Shown here in pieces: positions 6,285-12,552 of a stretch of DNA of 12,552 nt. The first letter of the stretch is position 1, and each line of letters starts with the position of its first letter. Both the position numbers and the translations under genes were made by a program. The notes under the pieces were generated by a model, which did not search any database, was not told where the DNA came from, and saw nothing but the letters and a program-made list of their open reading frames with translations. The stretch is from Paracoccaceae bacterium (GTDB lineage: Bacteria; Pseudomonadota; Alphaproteobacteria; Rhodobacterales; Rhodobacteraceae). The stretch spans positions 1 through 12,552 of the forward strand of contig WFPZ01000112.1 in the NCBI GenBank assembly GCA_015487335.1, in the 5' to 3' direction.

Positions 6285-7097
6285 ATGAGACTTCTTTACC
6301 TGGGCGATATCGTCGGCCGTTCCGGCCGCAAGGCCGTCATCGAGCGCCTGCCGAAGCTTCGAGAGGAGCTGCGGGCGGATTTCGTCGTGGTCAATGGCGA
6401 GAACGCCTCCAACGGCGCCGGGCTGACGGCGGCGCATGCGGCACAGCTGCTGGAGGCCGGAATCGATTGCCTGACCCTGGGCGATCATGCCTTCGACCAG
6501 AAGGACATGCTGCAGTTCATCGAGAAGGAGCCGCGCATCCTGCGCCCGATCAATTATGCCAGAACAGCGCCGGGGGTCGGGGCGCGGGTCTTTGCCGCCC
6601 CCGGCGGGCGCAAGGTTCTGGTGGCCCAGGTGCTGGGGCAGGTGTTCATGAAGCGCCCCTTCGACGATCCGTTCTCGGCCATCGACGCGGTGCTTCGGGC
6701 GCATCCGCTGGGCGGGATGGTCAGCGCCAGCCTGGTGGATATCCACTGCGAGGCGACCTCCGAGAAGATGGGCATGGGCCATTTCTGCGATGGCCGCGCC
6801 AGCGTGGTGGTGGGCAGCCATACCCATGTGCCCACGGCCGATGCGATGATCCTGCCGCGCGGCACCGCCTACCTGACCGATGCCGGCATGTGCGGCGATT
6901 ACAACTCGGTGATCGGCATGGACAAGGAAGAACCGATGCGCCGCTTCGTCACCGGCATGGGCAGGGGCCGGTTCTCGCCGGCTGCCGGCGAGGCCACGCT
7001 TTCGGGCCTGTTCGTCGAGACGGACGAGCGCAGCGGCAAGGCCCTGCGGGTTGCCCCGGTGCGGCAGGGCGGGGTGTTGCGGCCGGCGATGCCGTGA
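6285..7097 (+). CDS. YmdB-type metallophosphoesterase (TIGR00282 family)
   Basis: This 270-residue calcineurin-like phosphoesterase is of the family of Bacillus YmdB, a cytoplasmic enzyme reported to hydrolyse 2',3'-cyclic nucleotides and to affect RNA turnover and biofilm decisions. The di-metal site can be followed: GD at 7-8 (D8), NGEN with E39 and N40, GDH with D67 and H68, DIHCEATSEK with H154, and VGSHTHV with H179 and H181. Position 67 is normally Asn in YmdB (GNH) and is Asp here. I recall the same GDH wording in other Rhodobacteraceae proteins, so it may be a lineage trait. Length is normal. The ATG at 6285 is preceded by no clear ribosome binding site but by a possible promoter. The gene follows the folate cyclo-ligase gene, as I remember in other alphaproteobacteria. 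Biological role in this group is unknown to me. Confidence 0.88.
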   Translation: MRLLYLGDIVGRSGRKAVIERLPKLREELRADFVVVNGENASNGAGLTAAHAAQLLEAGIDCLTLGDHAFDQKDMLQFIEKEPRILRPINYARTAPGVGARVFAAPGGRKVLVAQVLGQVFMKRPFDDPFSAIDAVLRAHPLGGMVSASLVDIHCEATSEKMGMGHFCDGRASVVVGSHTHVPTADAMILPRGTAYLTDAGMCGDYNSVIGMDKEEPMRRFVTGMGRGRFSPAAGEATLSGLFVETDERSGKALRVAPVRQGGVLRPAMP

Positions 7098-7110
7098 GGC
7101 GATCCGTCGC

Positions 7111-7139
7111 TTGATGCCCAGCTCCATCCGGGCGACAAT
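7111..7139 (+). promoter_or_regulatory. Weak candidate promoter for the first SLC13 permease
   Basis: TTGATG (7111-7116) and GACAAT (7134-7139) are 17 bases apart, each with 4 of 6 consensus matches. Start would be near 7146. The 66-base gap after ymdB also allows read-through, so this is uncertain. Confidence 0.2.
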
Positions 7140-7163
7140 GCCCGCGGACCGGACGGCAGGACA

Positions 7164-8945
7164 ATGGCACAGCTCATCTCCCTCAGCCCCACCGCCCAGG
7201 CCATCCTCACGCTCGGCGTGGTGGCGCTGATGTTCGCGATGTTCCTGCGCGAACGCTACCCGGCCGAGGTGGTGGCGATTGCCGGGGCGGCGCTTATGCT
7301 GGTGCTGGGGGTGCTGCCCTACGAGCGCGCGCTGGAGGTGCTTTCCAACCCCGCGCCCTGGACCATCGGGGCGATGTTCATCGTCATGGGGGCGCTGGTG
7401 CGCACCGGCGCGCTCGACCGCTTCACCCACCTGGCCGAACGCCACGCCGAGGCGCGACCGGCGCTGGCGGTGGGGGCATTGATTCTGTTCGTTGTCGTCT
7501 CCTCGGCCTTCGTGTCGAACACCCCGGTGGTGGTGGTGATGATCCCGGTCTTCGTGCAGCTGGCGCGCAAGATGGGGGTGGCCGCCTCCAAGCTGCTGAT
7601 TCCGCTGTCCTATGCGGCAATTCTCGGCGGCACCCTGACGCTGATCGGCACCTCCACCAACCTGCTGGTCGACGGGGTGGCCCGGGCCGAGGGCCTGCGC
7701 CCCTTCACCATCTTCGAGATCACCCCGCTGGGCCTGGCGCTGGTGGGCTGGGGGATGATCTACCTGCGCTTCATCGCCCCGCACCTGCTGCCCGAGCGCG
7801 CCTCCATGGCGGCGCTGCTGTCGGGGCGCTCGAAGATGAAGTTCTTCACCGAGGTGGTGATTCCCGAAGGCAGCGAGCTGATCGGGCGCAAGGTTGCCGA
7901 GGTGGCGCGTTTCAGGCGCGACGGGGTGCGGCTCGTCGACGTGCTGCGCGGCGATGCCTCGCTGCGCCGCGACCTCGGTTCGGTGGTGCTGGAGGCGGGC
8001 GACAGGGTGGTGCTGCGCACCGAGATGGCCGAGCTGCTGGAGTTGCAGAAAAGCGGCCATCTGGCCAGCGTCGAGAAGCTCTCCTCGGTGCAGACCGAAA
8101 CGGTGGAGGTGCTGATCAGCCCGGGCTGCCGGATGATCGGCCGCTCGCTGGGAGAGCTGCGGCTGCGGCGGCGCTATGGCGTCTACCCGCTGGCGGTGCA
8201 CCGGCGCAACCAGAACATCTCGGGCCAGCTCGACGACCTGGTGGTGCGGGTGGGCGACACGCTGCTGCTGGAAGGCGCGCCGGACGACATCCAGCGCCTC
8301 GCGGCCGACATGAACATGGTCGATGTCTCGCGCCCCACGGTGCGCGCCTTTCGCCGCAAGCATGCGCCGGTCGCCCTGGCCGCGCTGCTGGGGCTGGTGA
8401 TACTGGCCGCCTTCGGCGTGGCGCCGATCCTGCTTCTGGCGGTGCTCGCGGTGGCGGTGGTGCTGGTTACCGGCTGCATCGACGCCGACGAGGCCTTCTC
8501 CTTCATCGACGGCCGCCTGCTGGCGCTGATCTTCGCCATGCTGGCCGTGGGCGCGGCGCTGGAAAGCTCGGGCGCGGTGGAACTGATCGTGCAGGCCTTT
8601 GCCCCCCTGCTCGGCCAGTTGCCGCCATTCCTGATCGTCTGGGCCGTCTACCTGCTGACGTCGGTGCTCACCGAGCTGGTCTCCAACAACGCGGTGGCGG
8701 TGGTGATCACCCCCATCGCCATCGGGCTGGGCAGCGCCCTGGGCGTGGACCCGCGCCCGCTGGTGGTGGCGGTGATGGTGGCCGCCTCGGCCAGCTTCGC
8801 CACGCCCATCGGCTATCAGACCAACATGCTGGTCTATGGCCCCGGCGGCTACCGGTTTGCCGATTTCCTGCGGGTCGGCATACCGCTCAACCTCTCGGTG
8901 GGCCTGCTGGCCTCGGCGCTGATTCCGTTCATCTGGCCGCTGTGA
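7164..8945 (+). CDS. SLC13/DASS-family permease with two internal RCK_C (TrkA-C) domains
   Basis: This 593-residue inner-membrane secondary transporter belongs to the divalent anion:Na+ symporter superfamily. The N-terminal membrane half (about 12-210) carries the first helix-tip motif, VSNTPVVV (SNT 118-120), and LIGTSTN (to 166). A cytosolic insert follows with two RCK_C domains (about 225-297 and 310-385). The C-terminal membrane half (about 400-593) carries the second motif pair, SNNAVAVV (507-509) and TPIGYQTN (547-554), then GPGGY. This half-RCK-RCK-half layout is found in SAC1-like or sulfate-type SLC13 proteins, but substrate (sulfate, dicarboxylate or other) cannot be told. No full RCK_N nucleotide-binding domain is visible, so this is not a Trk K+ channel subunit. 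The ATG at 7164 has AGGA only 2 bases upstream, a tight spacing. The gene faces a second permease of the same family and the same length. Confidence 0.88.
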   Translation: MAQLISLSPTAQAILTLGVVALMFAMFLRERYPAEVVAIAGAALMLVLGVLPYERALEVLSNPAPWTIGAMFIVMGALVRTGALDRFTHLAERHAEARPALAVGALILFVVVSSAFVSNTPVVVVMIPVFVQLARKMGVAASKLLIPLSYAAILGGTLTLIGTSTNLLVDGVARAEGLRPFTIFEITPLGLALVGWGMIYLRFIAPHLLPERASMAALLSGRSKMKFFTEVVIPEGSELIGRKVAEVARFRRDGVRLVDVLRGDASLRRDLGSVVLEAGDRVVLRTEMAELLELQKSGHLASVEKLSSVQTETVEVLISPGCRMIGRSLGELRLRRRYGVYPLAVHRRNQNISGQLDDLVVRVGDTLLLEGAPDDIQRLAADMNMVDVSRPTVRAFRRKHAPVALAALLGLVILAAFGVAPILLLAVLAVAVVLVTGCIDADEAFSFIDGRLLALIFAMLAVGAALESSGAVELIVQAFAPLLGQLPPFLIVWAVYLLTSVLTELVSNNAVAVVITPIAIGLGSALGVDPRPLVVAVMVAASASFATPIGYQTNMLVYGPGGYRFADFLRVGIPLNLSVGLLASALIPFIWPL

Positions 8946-8965
8946 ACCGGCGCTGTGCGCAGGGC

Positions 8966-9019
8966 ATTTCCCGGCAGGATGAAAAGTGGGGCGCCATCCC
9001 CTTCATCTTGCCTCGAAAT
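8966..9019. repeat. Long imperfect inverted repeat after the first SLC13 gene
   Basis: ATTTCCCGGCAGGATGAA (8966-8983) is complementary to TTCATCTTGCCTCGAAAT (9002-9019) at 15 of 18 positions. An inner GGGG (8988-8991) can pair with CCCC (8998-9001) around CGCCAT. It starts 20 bases past the stop at 8945 and could act as a 3'-end hairpin for that gene. The right arm carries the same CTTCA/GCCT/AAATA wording as the element at 6144-6180. Confidence 0.5.
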
Positions 9020-9034
9020 ACTCTCGGGGGTGAA

Positions 9035-9051
9035 TTTGCCCGCAGGGTAAA
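9035..9051. repeat. Short hairpin in the convergent intergenic region
   Basis: TTTGCCC (9035-9041) pairs with GGGTAAA (9045-9051), including one G-T pair, around a 3-base loop. It abuts the terminator-like stem at 9052-9072. Both lie between GTGAA (9030-9034) and TTCAC (9075-9079), which are also complementary. Confidence 0.4.
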
Positions 9052-9072
9052 GAGGGGGCAGACGGCCCCCTC
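9052..9072 (-). terminator. Likely terminator of the second SLC13 gene
   Basis: GAGGGGGC (9052-9059) and GCCCCCTC (9065-9072) form a perfect 8-bp GC stem with a 5-base loop, 15 bases beyond the stop codon of the minus-strand gene. On the minus strand the stem is followed by only three T. On the plus strand it is followed by CCCTTC. It may serve both convergent genes. Confidence 0.5.
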
Positions 9073-9087
9073 CCTTCACGCCACGCC

Positions 9088-10869
9088 TCAAAGCGGCCAG
9101 AACACCAGGATCGCCGGGACCGAGACCGCCAGCACGATGATCTCCAGCGGCAGGCCCATGCGCCAGTAGTCGCCAAAACCATAGCCGCCGGGGCCGAGGA
9201 TGAGGGTGTTGTTCTTGTGCCCGATGGGGGTGAGGAAAGCGCAGGAGGCCGCCACCGCCACCGCCATCAGGAACGGGTCTGGCGAAACCCCCAGCGATTG
9301 CGCCATCTGGATGCCCACCGGGGCGGCCACGATGGTGGTGGCGGTGTTGTTGAGCACGTCCGAGAGCGTCATCGTCACCGCCATCAGCACCGTGAGGATG
9401 GCCCATGCCGGCAGCCCTTCGGTGAGGCCGACCAGCGCCCCGGCGATCAGTTCGGTGCCGCCCGAGGTCTCCAGTGCCGCCCCCAGCGGTATCATCGAGC
9501 CCAGGAGCACCACCACCGGCCATTCGATCTGGCGGTAGATCTCCGACAGCGGCACGATACGGGCCAGCACGAAGGCGATCACCACCAGCCCCAGCGCCAC
9601 CGGCAGGTAAAGCAGCCCTAAGCTGGCCGCCGCCACCGCCGCGCCGAACAGCCCCGTGGCCAGCCACACCTTGCTGCTGTCGGTCACCGCCAGCCCGCGT
9701 TCGGCCAGCGGCAGGCAGCCCAGCCATTCCACCACCTCGTCGGCCCTTTCCTGCGGCACCAGCAGCAGCAGGATGTCACCGGCCCGGATCGGCGTCTTGC
9801 GCACCTGCCGGGTGATCCGCCGGCCGCGGCGCGAAATGCCCAGCAGCACCGTCTGCTGGCGCCAGTTCAGCCCGATCGACTGGGCCGTCTTGCCGCGGAT
9901 GCGCGAATCTTCCGTGACCACCACCTCGATCACGCTCAGCCCCTCGCCCTCGGCGCGCAGCTGTTCTTCGCGCTCGCGTTCGGCGAAGCCCAGCGCCAGG
10001 GCCGAGCGGAACTCGTCCAGCGCCTCGGGTGTGGCCTCCAGCACCAGCGCGTCGCCCTCGCGGATGACGGTATTGCGCTGGGTGCCGTAGCGGCGCTTGC
10101 CGTCGCGCACCAGCCCCAGGATAGCCACGTCGTTCTTCTCGGCGGTCTCGGTCAGCTCGTGCACCCGCTTGCCGATCGCCTTGCTGCCTTCCGGCACCGT
10201 CAGTTCGGCGATGTAGTCCCCGATCTCGTCAAGGGGGCCGCGGCTCTTGCCGCCGGTGTGCCGGGCCGGGATCAGCCGCCAGCCGACGAGCGCCACGAAG
10301 GCCAGCCCGGCGATGGCCGTGATCCCGCCCACCGGGGCGAAATCGAACATCGCGAAAGGTGCGCCCAGGGCATCCTCGCGGATCGTGGCGATGATGATGT
10401 TGGGCGGTGTGCCGATCAGGGTCACCATGCCGCCGAGAATGGTGGCGAATGACAGTGGCATCAGGCTCGGCGCCGGGCTCCGGCCGGCCTTGCGCGCGGT
10501 CTGGATGTCCACCGGCATCAGAAGCGCCAGCGCCGCGACGTTGTTCATGAAGGCCGAAAGGATGCCCCCGACCGCGCCCATGAGCGCGATATGGGCGCCG
10601 AGGCTGCGGCCGGCATCCACCACCGTGCGGGTGATCATGAACACCACCCCCGAGCGCACCAGCCCCGCCGAGACCACCAGCACCAGCGCCACCACCAGCG
10701 TGGCCGGGTGCCCGAAACCGGCAAAGGCCTCCCTGGCGGGGACCACCCCCAGCACCACCCCGGCCATGAGCGCCGCGAAGGCCACCAGATCATAGCGGAA
10801 CCTCCCCCACAGCAGCAGGCCGAAGACGGCGGCGAACAGCGCAAACAGGATGATCTGGTCACTGGTCAT
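9088..10869 (-). CDS. Second SLC13/DASS-family permease with two internal RCK_C (TrkA-C) domains
   Basis: This 593-residue inner-membrane transporter has the same layout as its convergent neighbour. The membrane half at about 5-200 has MNNVAALALLMP (N109-N110) and LIGTPPN (to 157). Two RCK_C domains lie at about 218-292 and 310-385. The second membrane half (about 400-593) has LNNTATTIV (N507-N508), TPIGHKNN (547-554) and GPGGY (559-563). Here the DASS SNT-type tips read MNN, GTPPN, LNN and HKNN, so the binding site differs from the neighbour, which has SNT, GTSTN, SNN and YQTN. A different substrate is plausible. The ATG at 10869 has GGAG 6 bases upstream. The gene is divergent from yebC with 129 bases between starts. 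Substrate is unknown; sulfate- or carboxylate-like anions are the family's usual cargo. Confidence 0.88.
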   Translation of the reverse strand: MTSDQIILFALFAAVFGLLLWGRFRYDLVAFAALMAGVVLGVVPAREAFAGFGHPATLVVALVLVVSAGLVRSGVVFMITRTVVDAGRSLGAHIALMGAVGGILSAFMNNVAALALLMPVDIQTARKAGRSPAPSLMPLSFATILGGMVTLIGTPPNIIIATIREDALGAPFAMFDFAPVGGITAIAGLAFVALVGWRLIPARHTGGKSRGPLDEIGDYIAELTVPEGSKAIGKRVHELTETAEKNDVAILGLVRDGKRRYGTQRNTVIREGDALVLEATPEALDEFRSALALGFAEREREEQLRAEGEGLSVIEVVVTEDSRIRGKTAQSIGLNWRQQTVLLGISRRGRRITRQVRKTPIRAGDILLLLVPQERADEVVEWLGCLPLAERGLAVTDSSKVWLATGLFGAAVAAASLGLLYLPVALGLVVIAFVLARIVPLSEIYRQIEWPVVVLLGSMIPLGAALETSGGTELIAGALVGLTEGLPAWAILTVLMAVTMTLSDVLNNTATTIVAAPVGIQMAQSLGVSPDPFLMAVAVAASCAFLTPIGHKNNTLILGPGGYGFGDYWRMGLPLEIIVLAVSVPAILVFWPL

Positions 10870-10933
10870 GGGCGGCTCCGGCTTTCAGCGCCACACAAGC
10901 GGAAGCGGCGGGCGATTGCAACGCCGCCAAGGC

Positions 10934-10963
10934 TTGCAGCCCGCCCGCGCGGTGACATATAGA
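10934..10963 (+). promoter_or_regulatory. Candidate yebC promoter
   Basis: TTGCAG (10934-10939) and TATAGA (10958-10963) are 18 bases apart, with 4 of 6 and 4 of 6 consensus matches. This is an AT pocket in otherwise GC-rich DNA. Transcription would start near 10970, giving a leader of about 29 bases with GGGGAA (10985-10990) as ribosome binding site. Confidence 0.45.
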
Positions 10964-10998
10964 AGCCCGAAGGCTGAAATCATTCGGGGAACGGGCGC

Positions 10999-11739
10999 AT
11001 GGCGGGCCATTCTAAATGGGCGAACATCCAGCATCGCAAGGGGCGGCAGGATGCGGCCCGGGCAAAGCTGTTTTCCAAGCTTTCCAAGGAAATCACCGTG
11101 GCCGCCAAGATGGGCGACCCGGACCCGGACAAGAACCCCCGCCTGCGCCTGGCGATCAAGGAGGCGCGTTCGAACTCGGTTCCAAAGGACGTGATCCAGC
11201 GCGCGATCAACAAGAGCCAGGCCGGCGAGGGGGCCGATTACGAGGAGATCCGCTACGAGGGCTACGGCCCCGGCGGGGTTGCGGTGATCGTCGAGGCGAT
11301 GACCGACAACCGCAACCGCACGGCCAGTTCGGTGCGCTCGATCTTCGCCAAGCATGGCGGCAGCTTGGGCGAGACCGGCTCGGTGAGCTTCATGTTCGAG
11401 CGCAAGGGCGAGATCCGCTATCCCTTGGGCATCGGCGATCTGGAGCGCGTCATGGAAGCGGCGATCGAGGCCGGTGCGGAAGACGTGGAAGACACCGATG
11501 ACGGCTACATCATCTGGACCGAAGCCACCGATCTGGCCGCGGTGTCCAACACGCTGGACGAACTTCTCGGCCCCTCGGAAAGCGCCAAGCTGGTGTGGCG
11601 GCCCACCACCACGGTGGAGCTCGATCTCGAGGGCATGCAGAAGCTGATGAAGCTGATCGAGGCGCTCGAGGACGACGACGACGTGCAGCGCGTCACCACC
11701 AATTTCGAAGTCTCCGAAGAGGTGCTCGCGCAGCTCTGA
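10999..11739 (+). CDS. yebC: YebC/PmpR (TACO1) family protein
   Basis: This 246-residue cytoplasmic protein belongs to the near-universal YebC/TACO1 family. It was first described as a DNA-binding regulator (PmpR) and is now linked to relief of ribosome stalling, notably at proline-rich stretches. The N-terminal signature MAGHSKWANIQHRKGRQDAA is complete. It is followed by the helical domain with AKLFSKLSKEITVAAK, then GYGPGGVAVIVEAMTDNRNR (from about residue 91), FAKHGGSLGETGSVSFMF, and an acidic C-terminal region with EALEDDDDVQRV. Length is typical. The start is fixed by the family's conserved N-terminus. It is probably transcribed from its own promoter at 10934-10963. In many alphaproteobacteria I recall it beside ruvC or the YmdB-type gene; here an EamA permease follows 51 bases downstream. 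Confidence 0.96.
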   Translation: MAGHSKWANIQHRKGRQDAARAKLFSKLSKEITVAAKMGDPDPDKNPRLRLAIKEARSNSVPKDVIQRAINKSQAGEGADYEEIRYEGYGPGGVAVIVEAMTDNRNRTASSVRSIFAKHGGSLGETGSVSFMFERKGEIRYPLGIGDLERVMEAAIEAGAEDVEDTDDGYIIWTEATDLAAVSNTLDELLGPSESAKLVWRPTTTVELDLEGMQKLMKLIEALEDDDDVQRVTTNFEVSEEVLAQL

Positions 11740-11764
11740 GCGCGCCGAATCGGGCTTGTGCCCG

Positions 11765-11779
11765 CCGCCGATCCGGCGG
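11765..11779 (+). other. GC hairpin between yebC and the EamA permease
   Basis: CCGCCG (11765-11770) pairs with CGGCGG (11774-11779) around ATC. No T-run follows, so a terminator is doubtful. The right arm holds the only purine-rich stretch (GGCGGA) upstream of the ATG at 11791, so the fold could mask the ribosome binding site. A smaller GGGC/GCCC hairpin lies at about 11752-11763. Confidence 0.25.
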
Positions 11780-11790
11780 ATGCTGCCCTC

Positions 11791-12552
11791 ATGACCAGAT
11801 CCGCCGACCGGCCACTGGCCGGCATCCTGTGGATGGTGGTGACGGGGCTGTGCTTCGTTGCCGTCACCGCCATCGTCAAGCTCGTGGGCAACCGTCTGCC
11901 GGCGGCCGAGGGGGCGTTTCTGCGCTACCTGCTGGGGCTGGTGCTGCTGGTGCCGATGCTGCGCCCGATGCTGCGGGCCCAGCTGGATGGCCGGGCGCTG
12001 GCCACCTTCGGCCTGCGCGGGCTGGTGCACAGCTTCGGGGTGATCCTGTGGTTCTACGCCATGGCCCGGATCCCGATCGCCGAGGTGACGGCGATGAACT
12101 ACCTCGCGCCGGTCTATGTCTCGCTCGGGGCGGCGCTGTTTCTGGGCGAGAAACTGGCCGCGCGCCGGCTGATCGCGGTGGTCGTGGCGCTGCTGGGGGC
12201 GCTGGTGATCCTGCGCCCGGGCTTTCGTGAGATCTCGCCCGGCCATCTGGCGATGCTGGGCACGGCGGTATTCTTCGCCGCCTCCTACCTGATCGCCAAG
12301 CGCATGAGCGGGCAGGTCTCGCCCTCGGTGGTGGTGGGGATGCTGTCGATCACCGTCACCATCGGGCTGGCGCCCTTCGCCTATGCGGTCTGGGTGCCGC
12401 CGACCCTGGCGCAGATGGGCTGGATGTTTCTGGTGGCCTGTTTCGCCACCGCCGGCCATTACACCATGACGCTGGCCTTCCAGGCCGCGCCGGTGACGGT
12501 AACCCAGCCGGTGACCTTCCTGCAGCTGCTGTGGGCGGTGCTGCTGGGGGCG
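11791..12552 (+). CDS. EamA-family (DMT superfamily) transporter, 3' end cut by window
   Basis: The frame from the ATG at 11791 stays open to the last base, giving 254 codons; family members usually have about 290-310 residues, so some 40-50 are missing. It is a very hydrophobic inner-membrane protein with two EamA repeats (about 8-140 and 150 onward). Typical segments are visible: GAFLRYLLGLVLLVP in helix 2, MNYLAPVYVSLGAALFLGEK at the end of repeat 1, then ALVILRPG. The matching PVTVTQPVTFLQLLWAVLLG closes the visible part of repeat 2. Such proteins export or import small metabolites such as amino acids, nucleosides or S-adenosylmethionine; substrate cannot be assigned. The only ribosome-binding-like sequence, GGCGGA (11775-11780), is 10 bases upstream and inside a hairpin. 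Co-transcription with yebC is possible but not shown. Confidence 0.88.
   Translation, partial: MTRSADRPLAGILWMVVTGLCFVAVTAIVKLVGNRLPAAEGAFLRYLLGLVLLVPMLRPMLRAQLDGRALATFGLRGLVHSFGVILWFYAMARIPIAEVTAMNYLAPVYVSLGAALFLGEKLAARRLIAVVVALLGALVILRPGFREISPGHLAMLGTAVFFAASYLIAKRMSGQVSPSVVVGMLSITVTIGLAPFAYAVWVPPTLAQMGWMFLVACFATAGHYTMTLAFQAAPVTVTQPVTFLQLLWAVLLGA

Noticed and set aside
4863..8363. A 1166-codon open frame on the minus strand, antisense to mgtE, the folate cyclo-ligase, ymdB and the first SLC13 gene
   Set aside because: Its predicted protein is rich in His, Gln, Arg, Gly and Pro with low-complexity runs and has no recognisable domain. It mirrors the codon phase of three plus-strand genes that happen to share a frame, which is expected at this GC content. 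The plus-strand genes have complete family motifs.
7164..8945. Reading the RCK_C-containing proteins as Trk/Ktr potassium uptake components
   Set aside because: The membrane parts carry DASS helix-tip motifs and GPGGY, not K+ filter motifs, and no RCK_N nucleotide-binding half is visible.
8942..9169. A 75-codon plus-strand frame in the convergent intergenic region
   Set aside because: It runs through the inverted repeats and into the 3' end of the minus-strand permease gene, has no ribosome binding site, and begins within the stop region of the first permease gene.
10885..12459. A 524-codon minus-strand open frame antisense to yebC and the EamA gene
   Set aside because: Same His/Gln/Arg-rich shadow composition; it lies opposite two clearly recognisable genes.
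1..12552. CRISPR arrays, transposases, phage genes, tRNA or rRNA genes, toxin-antitoxin pairs
   Set aside because: No regularly spaced direct repeats, transposase motifs, cloverleaf tRNA pattern or rRNA sequence was seen on either strand.

Overview
The window reads as an ordinary chromosomal stretch of a GC-rich alphaproteobacterium, most likely of the Rhodobacteraceae/Paracoccaceae group. The grounds are high GC with strong third-position GC bias, protein wording I recall from that group (the YmdB-type phosphoesterase, the HisN-type phosphatase, the XRE regulator), and intergenic elements of a kind I remember from Rhodobacteraceae genomes. The lineage is inferred from memory of these families; no search was run. 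I see no mobile element, tRNA, rRNA or CRISPR array, and base composition looks even throughout.

Layout, left to right: the C-terminal part of an XRE/HTH regulator (1-282); a HisN-type histidinol-phosphatase (339-1151); an 8-oxoguanine deaminase (1285-2625), convergent with a guanine deaminase (4016-2679, minus strand). A 130-bp divergent promoter region separates guaD from mgtE (4147-5529). Nine bases past the mgtE stop begins the 5-formyltetrahydrofolate cyclo-ligase gene (5538-6110), then a terminator and a repeat-like hairpin, the YmdB-type phosphoesterase (6285-7097), and a first SLC13/DASS permease with two internal RCK_C domains (7164-8945). A structured 142-bp intergenic stretch follows, then a second, tail-to-tail SLC13/DASS permease (10869-9088, minus). 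A promoter region then leads into yebC (10999-11739) and an EamA/DMT permease that runs off the right edge (11791-12552).

How the genes fit together: the two deaminases form a small purine-catabolism pair, turning guanine into xanthine and 8-oxoguanine into urate. mgtE and the folate cyclo-ligase may be co-transcribed, and the cyclo-ligase uses Mg-ATP. YmdB and YebC are widely conserved, translation/RNA-linked genes that I remember lying close together in alphaproteobacteria; here two DASS permeases lie between them.

No previously undescribed multi-gene system is evident. The points most worth a second look are non-coding: hairpin-rich intergenic segments at about 6144-6180 and 8966-9079 that appear to share sequence, and overlapping alternative hairpins just upstream of the 8-oxoguanine deaminase. 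On the protein side, the two co-linear permeases of identical length and the Asn-to-Asp change at a metal-ligand position of YmdB stand out. All findings are modest.
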